From assembly GCA_003170575.1 (NCBI GenBank), contig PMZB01000174.1, forward strand, positions 1 through 30,684: 30,684 bases of DNA, in the 5' to 3' direction. This document shows positions 16,337-23,893 of this stretch, piece by piece (within the stretch, counting starts at the first letter, position 1; each line of letters starts with the position of its first letter). This DNA comes from Chlamydiia bacterium. Its GTDB lineage: Bacteria; Chlamydiota; Chlamydiia; Chlamydiales; FEN-1388. The translations under genes were made by a program, and so were the position numbers. A model generated the notes under the pieces. That model was not told the origin of the DNA. It was given only the letters and a program-made list of their open reading frames with translations, and did not search any database.

Positions 16337-16795
16337 ATGAACCAAATAGAAGTTTCTTGTCGTCATTTGGACATTTGTAATCCTGCAATTGACGATGCTA
16401 CGGTCTCAGATCATGTCATAGAAGCTTGCCCTGCTGAAACATACACTTCGATATATGTTCGCACCATGGACCATCATTATCCGAATGCCCCAGGAGGAGT
16501 GATGGAGCATTCACGATTGGTTCAATTCCAGCCTACAAGCCTTGAGGCAGCAAGGCACATACTGAGCATTATTTTTCAAAAAACACCTGTGGAAACCCTT
16601 AATTTAAATCGAGTAGCTCAAGGAGTTCTCGGCTCTCAAGATCCTAGAGACATACATTTTGCTCAATCGGCCAACTGGCAAAATTACACACTTAAGGTGT
16701 ATGCCACAATCGGAGATAATTTTAATTGGGATATGTCCCCACCAGAGCAAGATGGTGTTACTCAAAAAATTTCAAGTATTTGCACTATTTTGTAA
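16337..16795 (+). CDS. Gene 4B-3: small cassette protein, subfamily II, C-terminal CaaX (CTIL)
   Basis: 152 residues, intact family member (CRHLDICNPAIDDATVSD; VRTMDHHYPNAPG; LGSQDPRDIHFAQSANWQNYTLKVY) ending ISSICTIL-stop. Together with 7685-8158 this shows that the CTIL tail is a maintained feature of subfamily II in both units. Its stop lies 2 nt from the stop of convergent gene 5B, with no terminator between. Confidence 0.82.
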   Translation: MNQIEVSCRHLDICNPAIDDATVSDHVIEACPAETYTSIYVRTMDHHYPNAPGGVMEHSRLVQFQPTSLEAARHILSIIFQKTPVETLNLNRVAQGVLGSQDPRDIHFAQSANWQNYTLKVYATIGDNFNWDMSPPEQDGVTQKISSICTIL

Positions 16796-16797
16796 AA

Positions 16798-17943
16798 TCA
16801 CATCTTAGGCAGAGGCTTATAGAAAAGAACCAAAGTATGCGTATTTTGAGCATCAATCTCGTTATACCCAAGCTGGCGAAGCTCATTTTCCCCACATATA
16901 AGAAATGAGCTGTAAGCATCTTTCCACGTTGTTTTGAGAAGATGATCTACTTCTTCGGCTAATTGGTTTGCCAACTCCTCTTGCTTTTGTATGCATCCTT
17001 GCATGCGTACCCGAAAACTTTTTACAGGGAGGAGATCCAAAGCAAAACAGTTTCGTATGTTTTCCAGCTGCTCGAAAAAGATTGATAACATGGTTCTTTT
17101 TTTGCTTCTTTGTTCATTTCTCTCAAAGGCAATCTGTTCACGTGTTTTGGTAAGGGTAATTACATCGCATGGTTGTGTTGGCTGCTCAGGTTGATTCAGA
17201 TTTTTGAGTTTCCTCCTTCGTCCTTCGCACATGCCTTGGTACTCGCCTTGCACCTGGTACTTTTCAATAACCTCATTAAGTTCTACTCCATTGGGAGGTC
17301 GGAAATAATATTGCTTTGACTCGGCATCAAAAAAAGGTTCGGGCTCTTTTCTCTCACTGGGTATGAGAGACATATTGAGCGGCACACTCCGTTTATGAGA
17401 AAGAATCGTATTAGTCTTATCATCTATATATTTGGATACAAGGCTAATCACAACAACTCCGCCCACAATTATCATTCCCGTGGTAAAACTGCACACAGGG
17501 TTTGCAATGACCGGAAGAATGGTGACAATTGACACCACATCCCAAAAACAAAGAAGATACCGATTTTCTCCCACCAATCCTATGGAGAGGTGTTTGAACA
17601 GATCGAAGACAATAGCATTGATAACGCCAGCACGAAGAACCCAAGCAACATGAAGGGTCGATTTGATCAAACTTTGGTATGTTGTTCTCTTTGTGGGCAA
17701 AGATTGGAATGGTGAGATGAGCGCGCTATGTGCTGCTACGCCCGAAGCAAAGATGCCCTGAAAAAGTAACCAAAATGGTGTTGTGCATCCCACAACTTTT
17801 GCTGCGCATGTTAGCACAGCACTAATACCACCATTTGTCACAAAAGGCGCACTCATCCAGGGATTTTCACTTATCTTGCGCGTAAAAGATACATATCTTT
17901 CCACCCAATGTGTACCCCATTCTCTGATCATGCTACACGTCAT
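16798..17943 (-). CDS. Gene 5B: Inc-like membrane protein with C-terminal YF/LFYK domain
   Basis: 381 residues, paralogue of 5A from MTCSMIREW onward; GAGGTGTGTT precedes the ATG as in 5A. Several hydrophobic stretches are seen: about 30-50, 54-78, 95-118 (weak) and two near 131-170 (VVSIVTILPVIANPVCSF, GMIIVGGVVVISLVSKYI). The C-terminal domain has FFDAESKQYYF, CDVITLTKTREQ, W.DAYSSFLICGENELRQLGY and HTLVLFYKPLPKM. The cytosolic domain would face genes 3/4 products in the host or bacterial cytoplasm, depending on which membrane carries it. Confidence 0.8.
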   Translation of the reverse strand: MTCSMIREWGTHWVERYVSFTRKISENPWMSAPFVTNGGISAVLTCAAKVVGCTTPFWLLFQGIFASGVAAHSALISPFQSLPTKRTTYQSLIKSTLHVAWVLRAGVINAIVFDLFKHLSIGLVGENRYLLCFWDVVSIVTILPVIANPVCSFTTGMIIVGGVVVISLVSKYIDDKTNTILSHKRSVPLNMSLIPSERKEPEPFFDAESKQYYFRPPNGVELNEVIEKYQVQGEYQGMCEGRRRKLKNLNQPEQPTQPCDVITLTKTREQIAFERNEQRSKKRTMLSIFFEQLENIRNCFALDLLPVKSFRVRMQGCIQKQEELANQLAEEVDHLLKTTWKDAYSSFLICGENELRQLGYNEIDAQNTHTLVLFYKPLPKM

Positions 17944-17997
17944 AACACACCTCGCCGTTGAAGAGTACTGACATTTTAGCCTTTTTGCGAATTAATC

Positions 17998-18087
17998 TTA
18001 ATGCAAGTTTACAACTGGCGAGTTATTGAAGATCGACATCCAAATAACCGCGAAGGCCCTTGACAGCTGGTGAGCGCGCATCTTCAT
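17998..18087 (-). pseudogene. 5' scrap of the multicopper oxidase gene at the B/C junction
   Basis: Minus-strand MKMRAHQLSRAFAVIWMSIF, then NNSPVVNLH-stop, with exactly the same junction and stop as the scrap at 10513-10602. It is closer to the intact oxidase N-terminus (MRAHQLS) than that scrap is. Confidence 0.85.
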
Positions 18088-18109
18088 CCTCCTTGTAGTC
18101 AATTCTGGT

Positions 18110-18369
18110 CCAGAATTATTCGATAAACTTTTGATGGCAAAAAAGTAGCCCGATCCACATAATGCCCCACAAACAATGTCGCCTTGATGAGTATGAGAAA
18201 GTCTTTCTCGGATACTACGCAAATTCGGTCTTTACCTATTACTCTCTTATATCTATTTCTTTGCTTCTTTTTCACCTCACACAAAGCCGGCAAGAAAATG
18301 CATCTCCTTGCTCTTTTTTACAAAAGGGTGCCGATGGAGCCAAGAGAGCTGAATTTAAAAAAACTTTAA
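18110..18369 (+). pseudogene. Unit C leader fused by deletion to a gene 3 tail
   Basis: The leader continues to about 18286 but lacks about 50 nt carrying the CCACA...TGTGG dyad and SD. At CACACAAAGCC it jumps into the last codons of gene 3 (KKMHLLALFYKRVPMEP). Genes 1, 2 and most of 3 are thus deleted in unit C. A 61-codon frame happens to cross the join, but I regard it as debris. Confidence 0.75.
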
Positions 18370-18386
18370 CAAAAGGTATTTTTAGT

Positions 18387-18761
18387 ATGAATCCCATTCA
18401 AGTTGCCTGTCAAAATTTAGGCATTTGCAATCCAGCTATTGGTGATGATGCTATTGCCGGCCGAATAAGGCAGAATTTACCTCCTGGCTCCTATTCAAGT
18501 CTTGATATGCGTTGCATGTCTCATCAATTCTTTAGCACTCAAGCGACCGTTCCTTCCCGGATTGTTAGACTTCAACCAGGTAGGCCCGTTCTGAACGCCG
18601 ATGAGATACTCTCTGTAAATCGTGTGGTGATGGGAGTATTGGGTTCAAATAATCCTCAAGATCAAGCCGCAGTACGGTCAGCTCTTTGGCAAAGCTACAC
18701 AATTACCCTCTTTGTCGCGATGGATAATAGTTATAATTACGATGTTTTACTTGAACACTGA
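18387..18761 (+). CDS. Gene 4C: shortened subfamily I protein
   Basis: 124 residues: VACQNLGICNPAIGDDAIAG start, SHQFFSTQATVPSRIVRLQP, then an internal loss of about 11 residues relative to 4A-1, then MGVLGSNNPQDQAAVRSALWQ and a stop right after YDVLLEH. The Trp-rich tail of subfamily I is absent. It follows the gene 3 scrap with the same spacer as in unit A (TTTAAAAAAACTTTAACAA), so its position is ancestral. Probably a degraded copy; it could still be expressed. Confidence 0.55.
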   Translation: MNPIQVACQNLGICNPAIGDDAIAGRIRQNLPPGSYSSLDMRCMSHQFFSTQATVPSRIVRLQPGRPVLNADEILSVNRVVMGVLGSNNPQDQAAVRSALWQSYTITLFVAMDNSYNYDVLLEH

Positions 18762-18993
18762 AAGCGCCACGCAACATCCCCATCCTTGACGATCAACAGA
18801 ATTTCTCCAAGCCCTCGGCGAGTAGTACTCCTTGATCTTGAAGATTGCCACCCAGCTTACACAGGGCTGCTTGGAGGAACCAATGGTAGCTGTGGATTAA
18901 TTGGCTGCCTTGCCGCCGAGCAACAATTTGACAAAATTCGAGCAGCCAGGCAAGAATCGTTTAAGTTATTTTTTTCCAGTACCTAACGAGGCT
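18762..18993. other. Gene-poor stretch after unit C
   Basis: No cassette sequence is recognisable here. A 66-codon plus-strand frame starting at TTG (18786-18986; core LGGTNGSCGLIGCLAAEQQF) has coding-like composition but no SD and no family I know. It may be the 3' end of a gene truncated by the rearrangement. Confidence 0.3.
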
Positions 18994-19527
18994 TTAACGA
19001 TGTGAGGCTAGATTTCTGACATCTTTCTCAAAAGCGAAGAATAGGCCTCTATATGATCCTTGACAGTTAGACTTAGATGTACGGCTCCACTCAACGGGCT
19101 CTTCACCAAAAAGCTCTTTAAATTTTTCTTTTTTAAAAGCCCTAAAGCAAAAATCCAATTCAAGTGATTGAGGTGAAGATAAACCAAAAGAAAATTCTCG
19201 AATTGCGCGAAAAAACCGTGTCAAAAAATTAGCTTTATTCAATTGGTCATTTGTTTCTTTGTAAAAGTCGCTTAACTTTTTGACAATATCCACTCCTACA
19301 ATCCGTTCGTCTACAGTCAAGTCACCGATTTCAGCGCGTTTGCAAGCATGAGTATATACTTTGTCATACAACAAGTTTAAATTATAAGACCCACACATTC
19401 CTTTGGCCCTGATAATACGGCCTCCCCAGAAAGAGTACCCGGGATCGCATGTTTCCATGATGTTTTTTAATTCAACGAGCTGTGTGGAAAAATTAAGAGT
19501 CTCTAACCTGGCTGGCAATGACGTCAT
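18994..19527 (-). CDS. Hypothetical protein, 177 residues
   Basis: Not recognised. It is soluble, with mixed charged and aromatic composition, no signal peptide and no obvious motif. Distinctive stretches are GYSFWGGRIIRAKGMCGSYN and SKSNCQGSYRGLFFAFEKD. AGAGGGAG precedes the ATG by 6-7 nt, and a near-consensus promoter lies 46 nt upstream, so it is likely a real monocistronic gene. Its left neighbour is the relic of unit C and its right neighbour is the end of the 1316-residue gene. No resemblance to the cassette proteins was seen. Confidence 0.7.
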   Translation of the reverse strand: MTSLPARLETLNFSTQLVELKNIMETCDPGYSFWGGRIIRAKGMCGSYNLNLLYDKVYTHACKRAEIGDLTVDERIVGVDIVKKLSDFYKETNDQLNKANFLTRFFRAIREFSFGLSSPQSLELDFCFRAFKKEKFKELFGEEPVEWSRTSKSNCQGSYRGLFFAFEKDVRNLASHR

Positions 19528-19572
19528 ACGCTACTCCCTCTTTTTTTTGCATGCTGTTCTTGTCAAAAAACC

Positions 19573-19601
19573 ATTATAACAATTCGTTAGATAAAAAACA
19601 A
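19573..19601 (-). promoter_or_regulatory. Sigma-70-type promoter for the gene at 18994-19527
   Basis: On the minus strand, TTGTTT (19601-19596), a 17-nt spacer, and TATAAT (19578-19573). The -10 is a perfect consensus, and the start codon is about 46 nt downstream. Confidence 0.7.
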
Positions 19602-19636
19602 CCTTTGATGAGAAAGTAGGCGTTTTGAACAACCTA

Positions 19637-22600
19637 TCAGCTTGGTACCGCCCAGTTGTCCGCTTGCCATTTCATGAAATTTTCTAGCGTTGGTCGTGAT
19701 CCATGTCGACCCATACTTGGATCGAATGAGGTTATATTGACCCCTTGTTGAGCAGCAGTAGCAACAGCCTCCATCATCAACTCGTTTATTTTTTGCCTAT
19801 CAAATTCGGGTTTAGCCCCTAGGCATATATGAAGGCGATATCCTCCTGCTACGTCGGGATCTGGCACAACTGCGATCCCTTCATAGGGTACATTTAGGTC
19901 GTTATTAGGCGGCACCGTCAATAATATGCCATTTAGTTGATCTGGGCCTTGATTTATGATATCAGCGCCTTTTGCTAAAACCACTGTGACGGCCGGGTTC
20001 CTTCTCATCGGCGCATGAGCGATTTGATAGGTAAACGCCTGCTCTTGTGACATTAATGGTCCCGCCACTGAAGAAAAGGGTTGCGGGCCTTGTACTCCAG
20101 CGGGTGGCACAGCCGATGGCATAATGTATTGCACGCCTGTAGGAATCACAGGAGGCATTGTTGCTTGTGGAATTTGCGGCCCTTGCGCTGCAGCGGGTGG
20201 CACTGCCGATGGCTGTATGTATTGCGCTCCTGCGGGAATCACAGGAGGCATTGTTGCTTGTGGAATTTGCGGGCCTTGTACTCCAGCGGGTTGTACAGCA
20301 GATGACGGAATTTGTTGCGCGCCTGTGGGAGTCACAGGAGGAGGCGTTTCTTGTAATGGAGATTTTTGCCATTGCTGGAAATTGGCTTTGGTTGCTCCAG
20401 AATGTCGGCCAACCGATCCCTCATATGAGGTTATAGTGATCCCTTTTTGAAAAGCGGTAGCAACAGCCTGTTTCATCAACTCGTTTATTTTTTGCATATC
20501 AAATTCTTGATATCCTCCGCCTGGGCATAGATGAAGACGATATCCCCCTGCTGGATCTGGCATTACAGCGATACCTTCATAGAATTCTGCTGGATTCTTA
20601 GTCGGCGTCAATAATATGCCCCCTTTGCTTTCGATCTCAGCACCGCTTGTGTAGGCCAATGAGGCTCCCAGTTTAGTTTTCTCAGGCACCTGAGCGATTT
20701 GTTGGGCAACCGCCTGCTCTTGTGGCGTTAACGGTCGTCCGGCCACTGAAGGAAAGGTTTGAGGACCTTCCTGTTTGACCATGGCGCGAAAAAAGGCATC
20801 ATGGACCGATTTGGGCAACTCCCCATTTAGATCAATCTCTTCTCTCTGTCCCTGCTGATTCCGCACAGTAGCTCTTGCAGATGCAACACTTCCATCTGGG
20901 CCATGACGAATGCCAATGCTTATAATGTTCGAGTCTTTAAACCCTTCAACTACAAGGACATCCGGGTGTGTTGCTGCTTGTATAAACGTCAACCCGCTCT
21001 CCTGGTCCGCAATTTTTTGTTTCGCATTCTTAAAGAGAGCAAGATCTCGCAGCATAACCCCAGCCATACTCTTCCGTTCCTCTCCTAAGACCTGCGGCAG
21101 TGGTTGCGCTGCAGCGGGTTGTACAGCCGATGGCGTAATTTGTTGCGGGGTTGGAGTTGAAACTTTCTCTGCAACTGCTGAGGGCTTTGGAGCTAGGGCT
21201 GGAGTTGCCGGGGCTGGAGTTTTAGGCACAGAAGAGCCTAAAGTAAGGCCTGAGGCCAATCTTCCTGGTTGGGGTGGTATTTCAGGCCTAGCAGGGGCCA
21301 AGCCAGCTTGAGCGAGGGTTGCTGCAGCACTAGAGTATTGACCGATGACGGCATCCATACTCCCTCCCCCACTTTCATTCTCAATATTATTTCCATAGCC
21401 ATCACTATTATTATGAATAACTAATGCGCAACTTTCTTGACCGACAGGTGGGGTATACTGACCTGAGGGAGAAGAGAAAAGAGATGCCTTAGTGCGAGCT
21501 CTTTCGCCCAAGAAGGAAGCATATAACGCAGGAGCATTCGGATCAGCAAAATTATTGAATCCAAAAGACTTCATATGGGGAAAAGGGACTGGAGCACCAG
21601 CACTCGTCTGTTTTAGAGAAAGGTATTTTAAAGCTAGCATTTGAAATCGATTCATTGCAGTTGGATTTTTTTGGTTAGGGCCATCTGAAAAACAGGAAGC
21701 AAAAATAGATGGAGGATCAACTGTAAAAACATATCCTTGAGGACATGCTGCCTCTAAGTTAGAAAGTTCTGCATTGAGTGACTCTACATACATTTTAAAG
21801 AACATTTGCCCGGAAAGAACTTTTGTTTGCACACCTTGCTGTGCAGCTAGCTCATCTGTTTCTTGAAAACTTACCTTGACATACATGTCCTTCAAACTAT
21901 TTTCAATTTGTTCCGGGGTTTTTGCAGATGTGAGAATTTCTTCAAGTTTAGCTGTAGCTTGACGTGGGGTGAGAATTTGACTGGGAGGAATTTCACTTTC
22001 AGCCTTAAGTCCTTCTGCCCCTACAAAATTTCCGACAAGAGCGCTTTTTATTTCGTGATCGTATTGGCTTCGTGTGGTGTCATTTTGCTTAGCTTGAGAG
22101 GATATTTCTTGAGGAAGGGTGAGTGTCCCTCGCACTTCCTTTTGTTCTAGACAGCATGCATTGATCACCGTAGAACCCGACTCACAGTCTGGTTGAACCA
22201 TAGTACTTAAAATGACTGATCGCGTTTGGGATTGTTTATTTGGCCCAATGAAAGGCGTGATGCCATGACCGTTCTGGTACTTATAGTCCCCTGCTATAGA
22301 AATTGGAAGAAGCGCCATGGTAAAGGTTCGTAACACGGCCTCCATGTTGGTAATGTTTGAGCCGGGCATAAACTTGGTGCCCAACGCCTCTGGCCTCTGA
22401 TTGGTGAATAATCCTTGGGCACGCTCCATAGAAAGTAAATCGCTTTTCGCGAGTACAACAGTTCCGCCTATTTGCGTGGATTTTGCTGCTTGCATGAAGG
22501 CGCTCCTTACCTCTTGGCCTGGCTTCGCTGATATGCCTGATTCAGACAAGTTTTTTAAATCGGAAGACTTAATCTGGCCAAAGCAACCCTGAACAGAAGG

Positions 22601-23587
22601 AGGAACTCCCGTTTGAACAGAAGGAAAGGGTTGCGGGCCTTGTGCTGGAGCGGATTGTACAGCTGATGGCGTACTTTGTTGCACGCCTGTGGGAAGCGCA
22701 GGAGGCACTGTTGCTTGCGAAATTTGTGGGCCTTGCGCTGCAGTGGGTTGTACAGCCGATGGAGCACTGTGTTGCACGACTGTGGGCGTTACAACAGGAG
22801 GACCCATTTCTTGTAAGGGTTGCGTGCTTTGCTGTTTCGCTTTGACCATGGAGCGAATAAAAGCATCAAAGATCGACCCGGGTAATTTCCCGTTTAAATC
22901 AATCTGTACTTCATTCCCGTCCGGATTTAATACTTTAACCATGACCGATTCAACTTTTCCATCTGCACCATGACCAATGCCAATGCTTATAATGTTCGGG
23001 TCTTTAAACCCTTCAACCACAAGAACATTCGGTAGTGCTACTGCGCGTATAAACGTCAAACCACTCCTCTCATCCGTGATTTTTTGCTGCGCATTCTGAA
23101 AGGGAGCAAGATCTTTAAGCGTCATCCCATGCATATCAATTTTCTGCTCTTTTAAAACCTCAGCTGATGCCCCCATCTCTTTTTGAGGAATTTTCCCCTC
23201 CTTTACAGCAGTTGGTTGAGGGGGGGATGGAGGACTGCTAGCTATCTTTTCATGTTGAGCAACTTGTTGCAGAACTGCTTCCCCGGCTTTAGTCTTATTT
23301 GTTGTTTCTGAAGAAAACGTTTTGGTCAAGGTATGGGTTTGTGAAAGTGCTGGGCGAGAAGGTTCTGAAGGTACCTCAGCCTGCCTTGAGCATAGCTTGG
23401 ATGCAGCTGTCATTATTTTTAGACAAAGATTTTTTAACCCGATGCCCATACTCGTTATCCCTGAACTGACGAATCGTATGGCCCCCCCAAGACTAGCCAA
23501 AAGTTTTGTAGCTTTTGTAACTTCAGCGCCCTGATTTGACGTTGAAGGAGTTATAGGCTCCCTAATTGGCGGCATTCCTGTGTTCAT
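19637..23587 (-). CDS. Large Pro/Gln-rich mosaic protein with duplicated domains
   Basis: 1316 residues; AAGGAG sits 6 nt before the ATG. No signal peptide is seen; residues 30-65 are mildly hydrophobic. Layout: domain A (about 150-250: MTLKDLAPFQNAQQKITDE, VLVVEGFKDPNIISIGIGHG), Pro/Gln linker repeats (252-332), a unique central region (about 333-760; landmark NNSDGYGNNIENESGGGSMD), a second Pro linker, domain A' (about 840-937), domain B (about 950-1073), 31-residue linker repeats (1074-1177), and domain B' (1178-1316; YEGIAVVPDP...GGYRLHICLG). A/A' and B/B' are clear internal duplicates. I recognise none of these domains. Size, low-complexity linkers and internal duplication resemble secreted effectors of intracellular bacteria, but that is inference. 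Its gene stands alone between two promoters. Confidence 0.78.
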   Translation of the reverse strand: MNTGMPPIREPITPSTSNQGAEVTKATKLLASLGGAIRFVSSGITSMGIGLKNLCLKIMTAASKLCSRQAEVPSEPSRPALSQTHTLTKTFSSETTNKTKAGEAVLQQVAQHEKIASSPPSPPQPTAVKEGKIPQKEMGASAEVLKEQKIDMHGMTLKDLAPFQNAQQKITDERSGLTFIRAVALPNVLVVEGFKDPNIISIGIGHGADGKVESVMVKVLNPDGNEVQIDLNGKLPGSIFDAFIRSMVKAKQQSTQPLQEMGPPVVTPTVVQHSAPSAVQPTAAQGPQISQATVPPALPTGVQQSTPSAVQSAPAQGPQPFPSVQTGVPPSVQGCFGQIKSSDLKNLSESGISAKPGQEVRSAFMQAAKSTQIGGTVVLAKSDLLSMERAQGLFTNQRPEALGTKFMPGSNITNMEAVLRTFTMALLPISIAGDYKYQNGHGITPFIGPNKQSQTRSVILSTMVQPDCESGSTVINACCLEQKEVRGTLTLPQEISSQAKQNDTTRSQYDHEIKSALVGNFVGAEGLKAESEIPPSQILTPRQATAKLEEILTSAKTPEQIENSLKDMYVKVSFQETDELAAQQGVQTKVLSGQMFFKMYVESLNAELSNLEAACPQGYVFTVDPPSIFASCFSDGPNQKNPTAMNRFQMLALKYLSLKQTSAGAPVPFPHMKSFGFNNFADPNAPALYASFLGERARTKASLFSSPSGQYTPPVGQESCALVIHNNSDGYGNNIENESGGGSMDAVIGQYSSAAATLAQAGLAPARPEIPPQPGRLASGLTLGSSVPKTPAPATPALAPKPSAVAEKVSTPTPQQITPSAVQPAAAQPLPQVLGEERKSMAGVMLRDLALFKNAKQKIADQESGLTFIQAATHPDVLVVEGFKDSNIISIGIRHGPDGSVASARATVRNQQGQREEIDLNGELPKSVHDAFFRAMVKQEGPQTFPSVAGRPLTPQEQAVAQQIAQVPEKTKLGASLAYTSGAEIESKGGILLTPTKNPAEFYEGIAVMPDPAGGYRLHLCPGGGYQEFDMQKINELMKQAVATAFQKGITITSYEGSVGRHSGATKANFQQWQKSPLQETPPPVTPTGAQQIPSSAVQPAGVQGPQIPQATMPPVIPAGAQYIQPSAVPPAAAQGPQIPQATMPPVIPTGVQYIMPSAVPPAGVQGPQPFSSVAGPLMSQEQAFTYQIAHAPMRRNPAVTVVLAKGADIINQGPDQLNGILLTVPPNNDLNVPYEGIAVVPDPDVAGGYRLHICLGAKPEFDRQKINELMMEAVATAAQQGVNITSFDPSMGRHGSRPTLENFMKWQADNWAVPS
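20055..20366 (-). repeat. 93-nt repeats encoding 31-residue Pro/Gln linker units
   Basis: The unit reads roughly QGPQIPQATMPPVIPAGAQY then IQPSAVPPAAA. The DNA periods at 93 nt (GTTGCTTGTGGAATTTGCGG recurs at about 20160 and 20253). A third, partial unit flanks these. A diverged version lies at about 22570-22830. They are flexible spacers between folded domains. Confidence 0.85.
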
Positions 23588-23893
23588 AGATTCTCCTTTA
23601 TGTTCCCAAACTGTTCAGGCTGTAAATTCTTTAGAACAAACCACACCTCAAGAGCTCTTTCGATTAGTGCGTTTAATCAACAGCCCGAACTGCATTTGTG
23701 ACTTTATCCCTCAAAGTATATGATAATAATTTTAATCACAAGATAAAATCGTATAGATATTTTTTGATAATCTATTTCGAGAAACCACAACCTACTTCCA
23801 GTATATTTCCGCACGTGGGAAGATGGTAACTTGATCTAAAGCAAAGGGAATGGTATACGTCAAACTAATTTGTGAATAGGAAGGGAGGCAGCT
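23588..23893. promoter_or_regulatory. Divergent intergenic region with candidate promoters both ways
   Basis: 306 nt between divergent genes with no coding signal. Plus strand: TTGATC (23831-23836), 17 nt, TATACG (23854-23859), 35 nt before the propeller gene. Minus strand: TTGTGA (23741-23736), 15 nt, TATACT (23720-23715), leading to the large mosaic gene. Four and five of six matches in the -10 boxes; the minus-strand spacing is short. Confidence 0.4.

Larger units (their letters stand above)
2755..18761. repeat. Tandem cassette array: units A, B and relic unit C
   Basis: Unit A runs from about 2755 to 10545, unit B from about 10546 to 18031, and unit C from about 18032 to 18761. A and B are co-linear: multicopper oxidase 5' end, leader, gene 1, gene 2, gene 3, gene 4 copies, convergent gene 5. 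B and C both start with the same junction, where sequence upstream of gene 5 joins codon 18-19 of the oxidase gene (shared CGACATCCAAA). One recurring junction implies one illegitimate joining event followed by unequal recombination between units. Protein-level divergence between A and B is substantial, so the array is not recent. Boundaries are by eye. Confidence 0.9.

Noticed and set aside
16726..16908. 60-codon plus-strand frame over the end of gene 4B-3 and gene 5B
   Set aside because: Overlaps two supported genes out of frame, no SD.
20081..20450. Plus-strand Cys/Gly/Trp-rich frames opposite the mosaic gene
   Set aside because: They are the reverse reading of the Pro/Gln linker repeats; composition follows from the repeat.
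21290..21420. Macrodomain in the centre of the mosaic protein (GGGSMD motif)
   Set aside because: A single GGG-x-x-D motif without the NAAN or other macrodomain landmarks is not enough.
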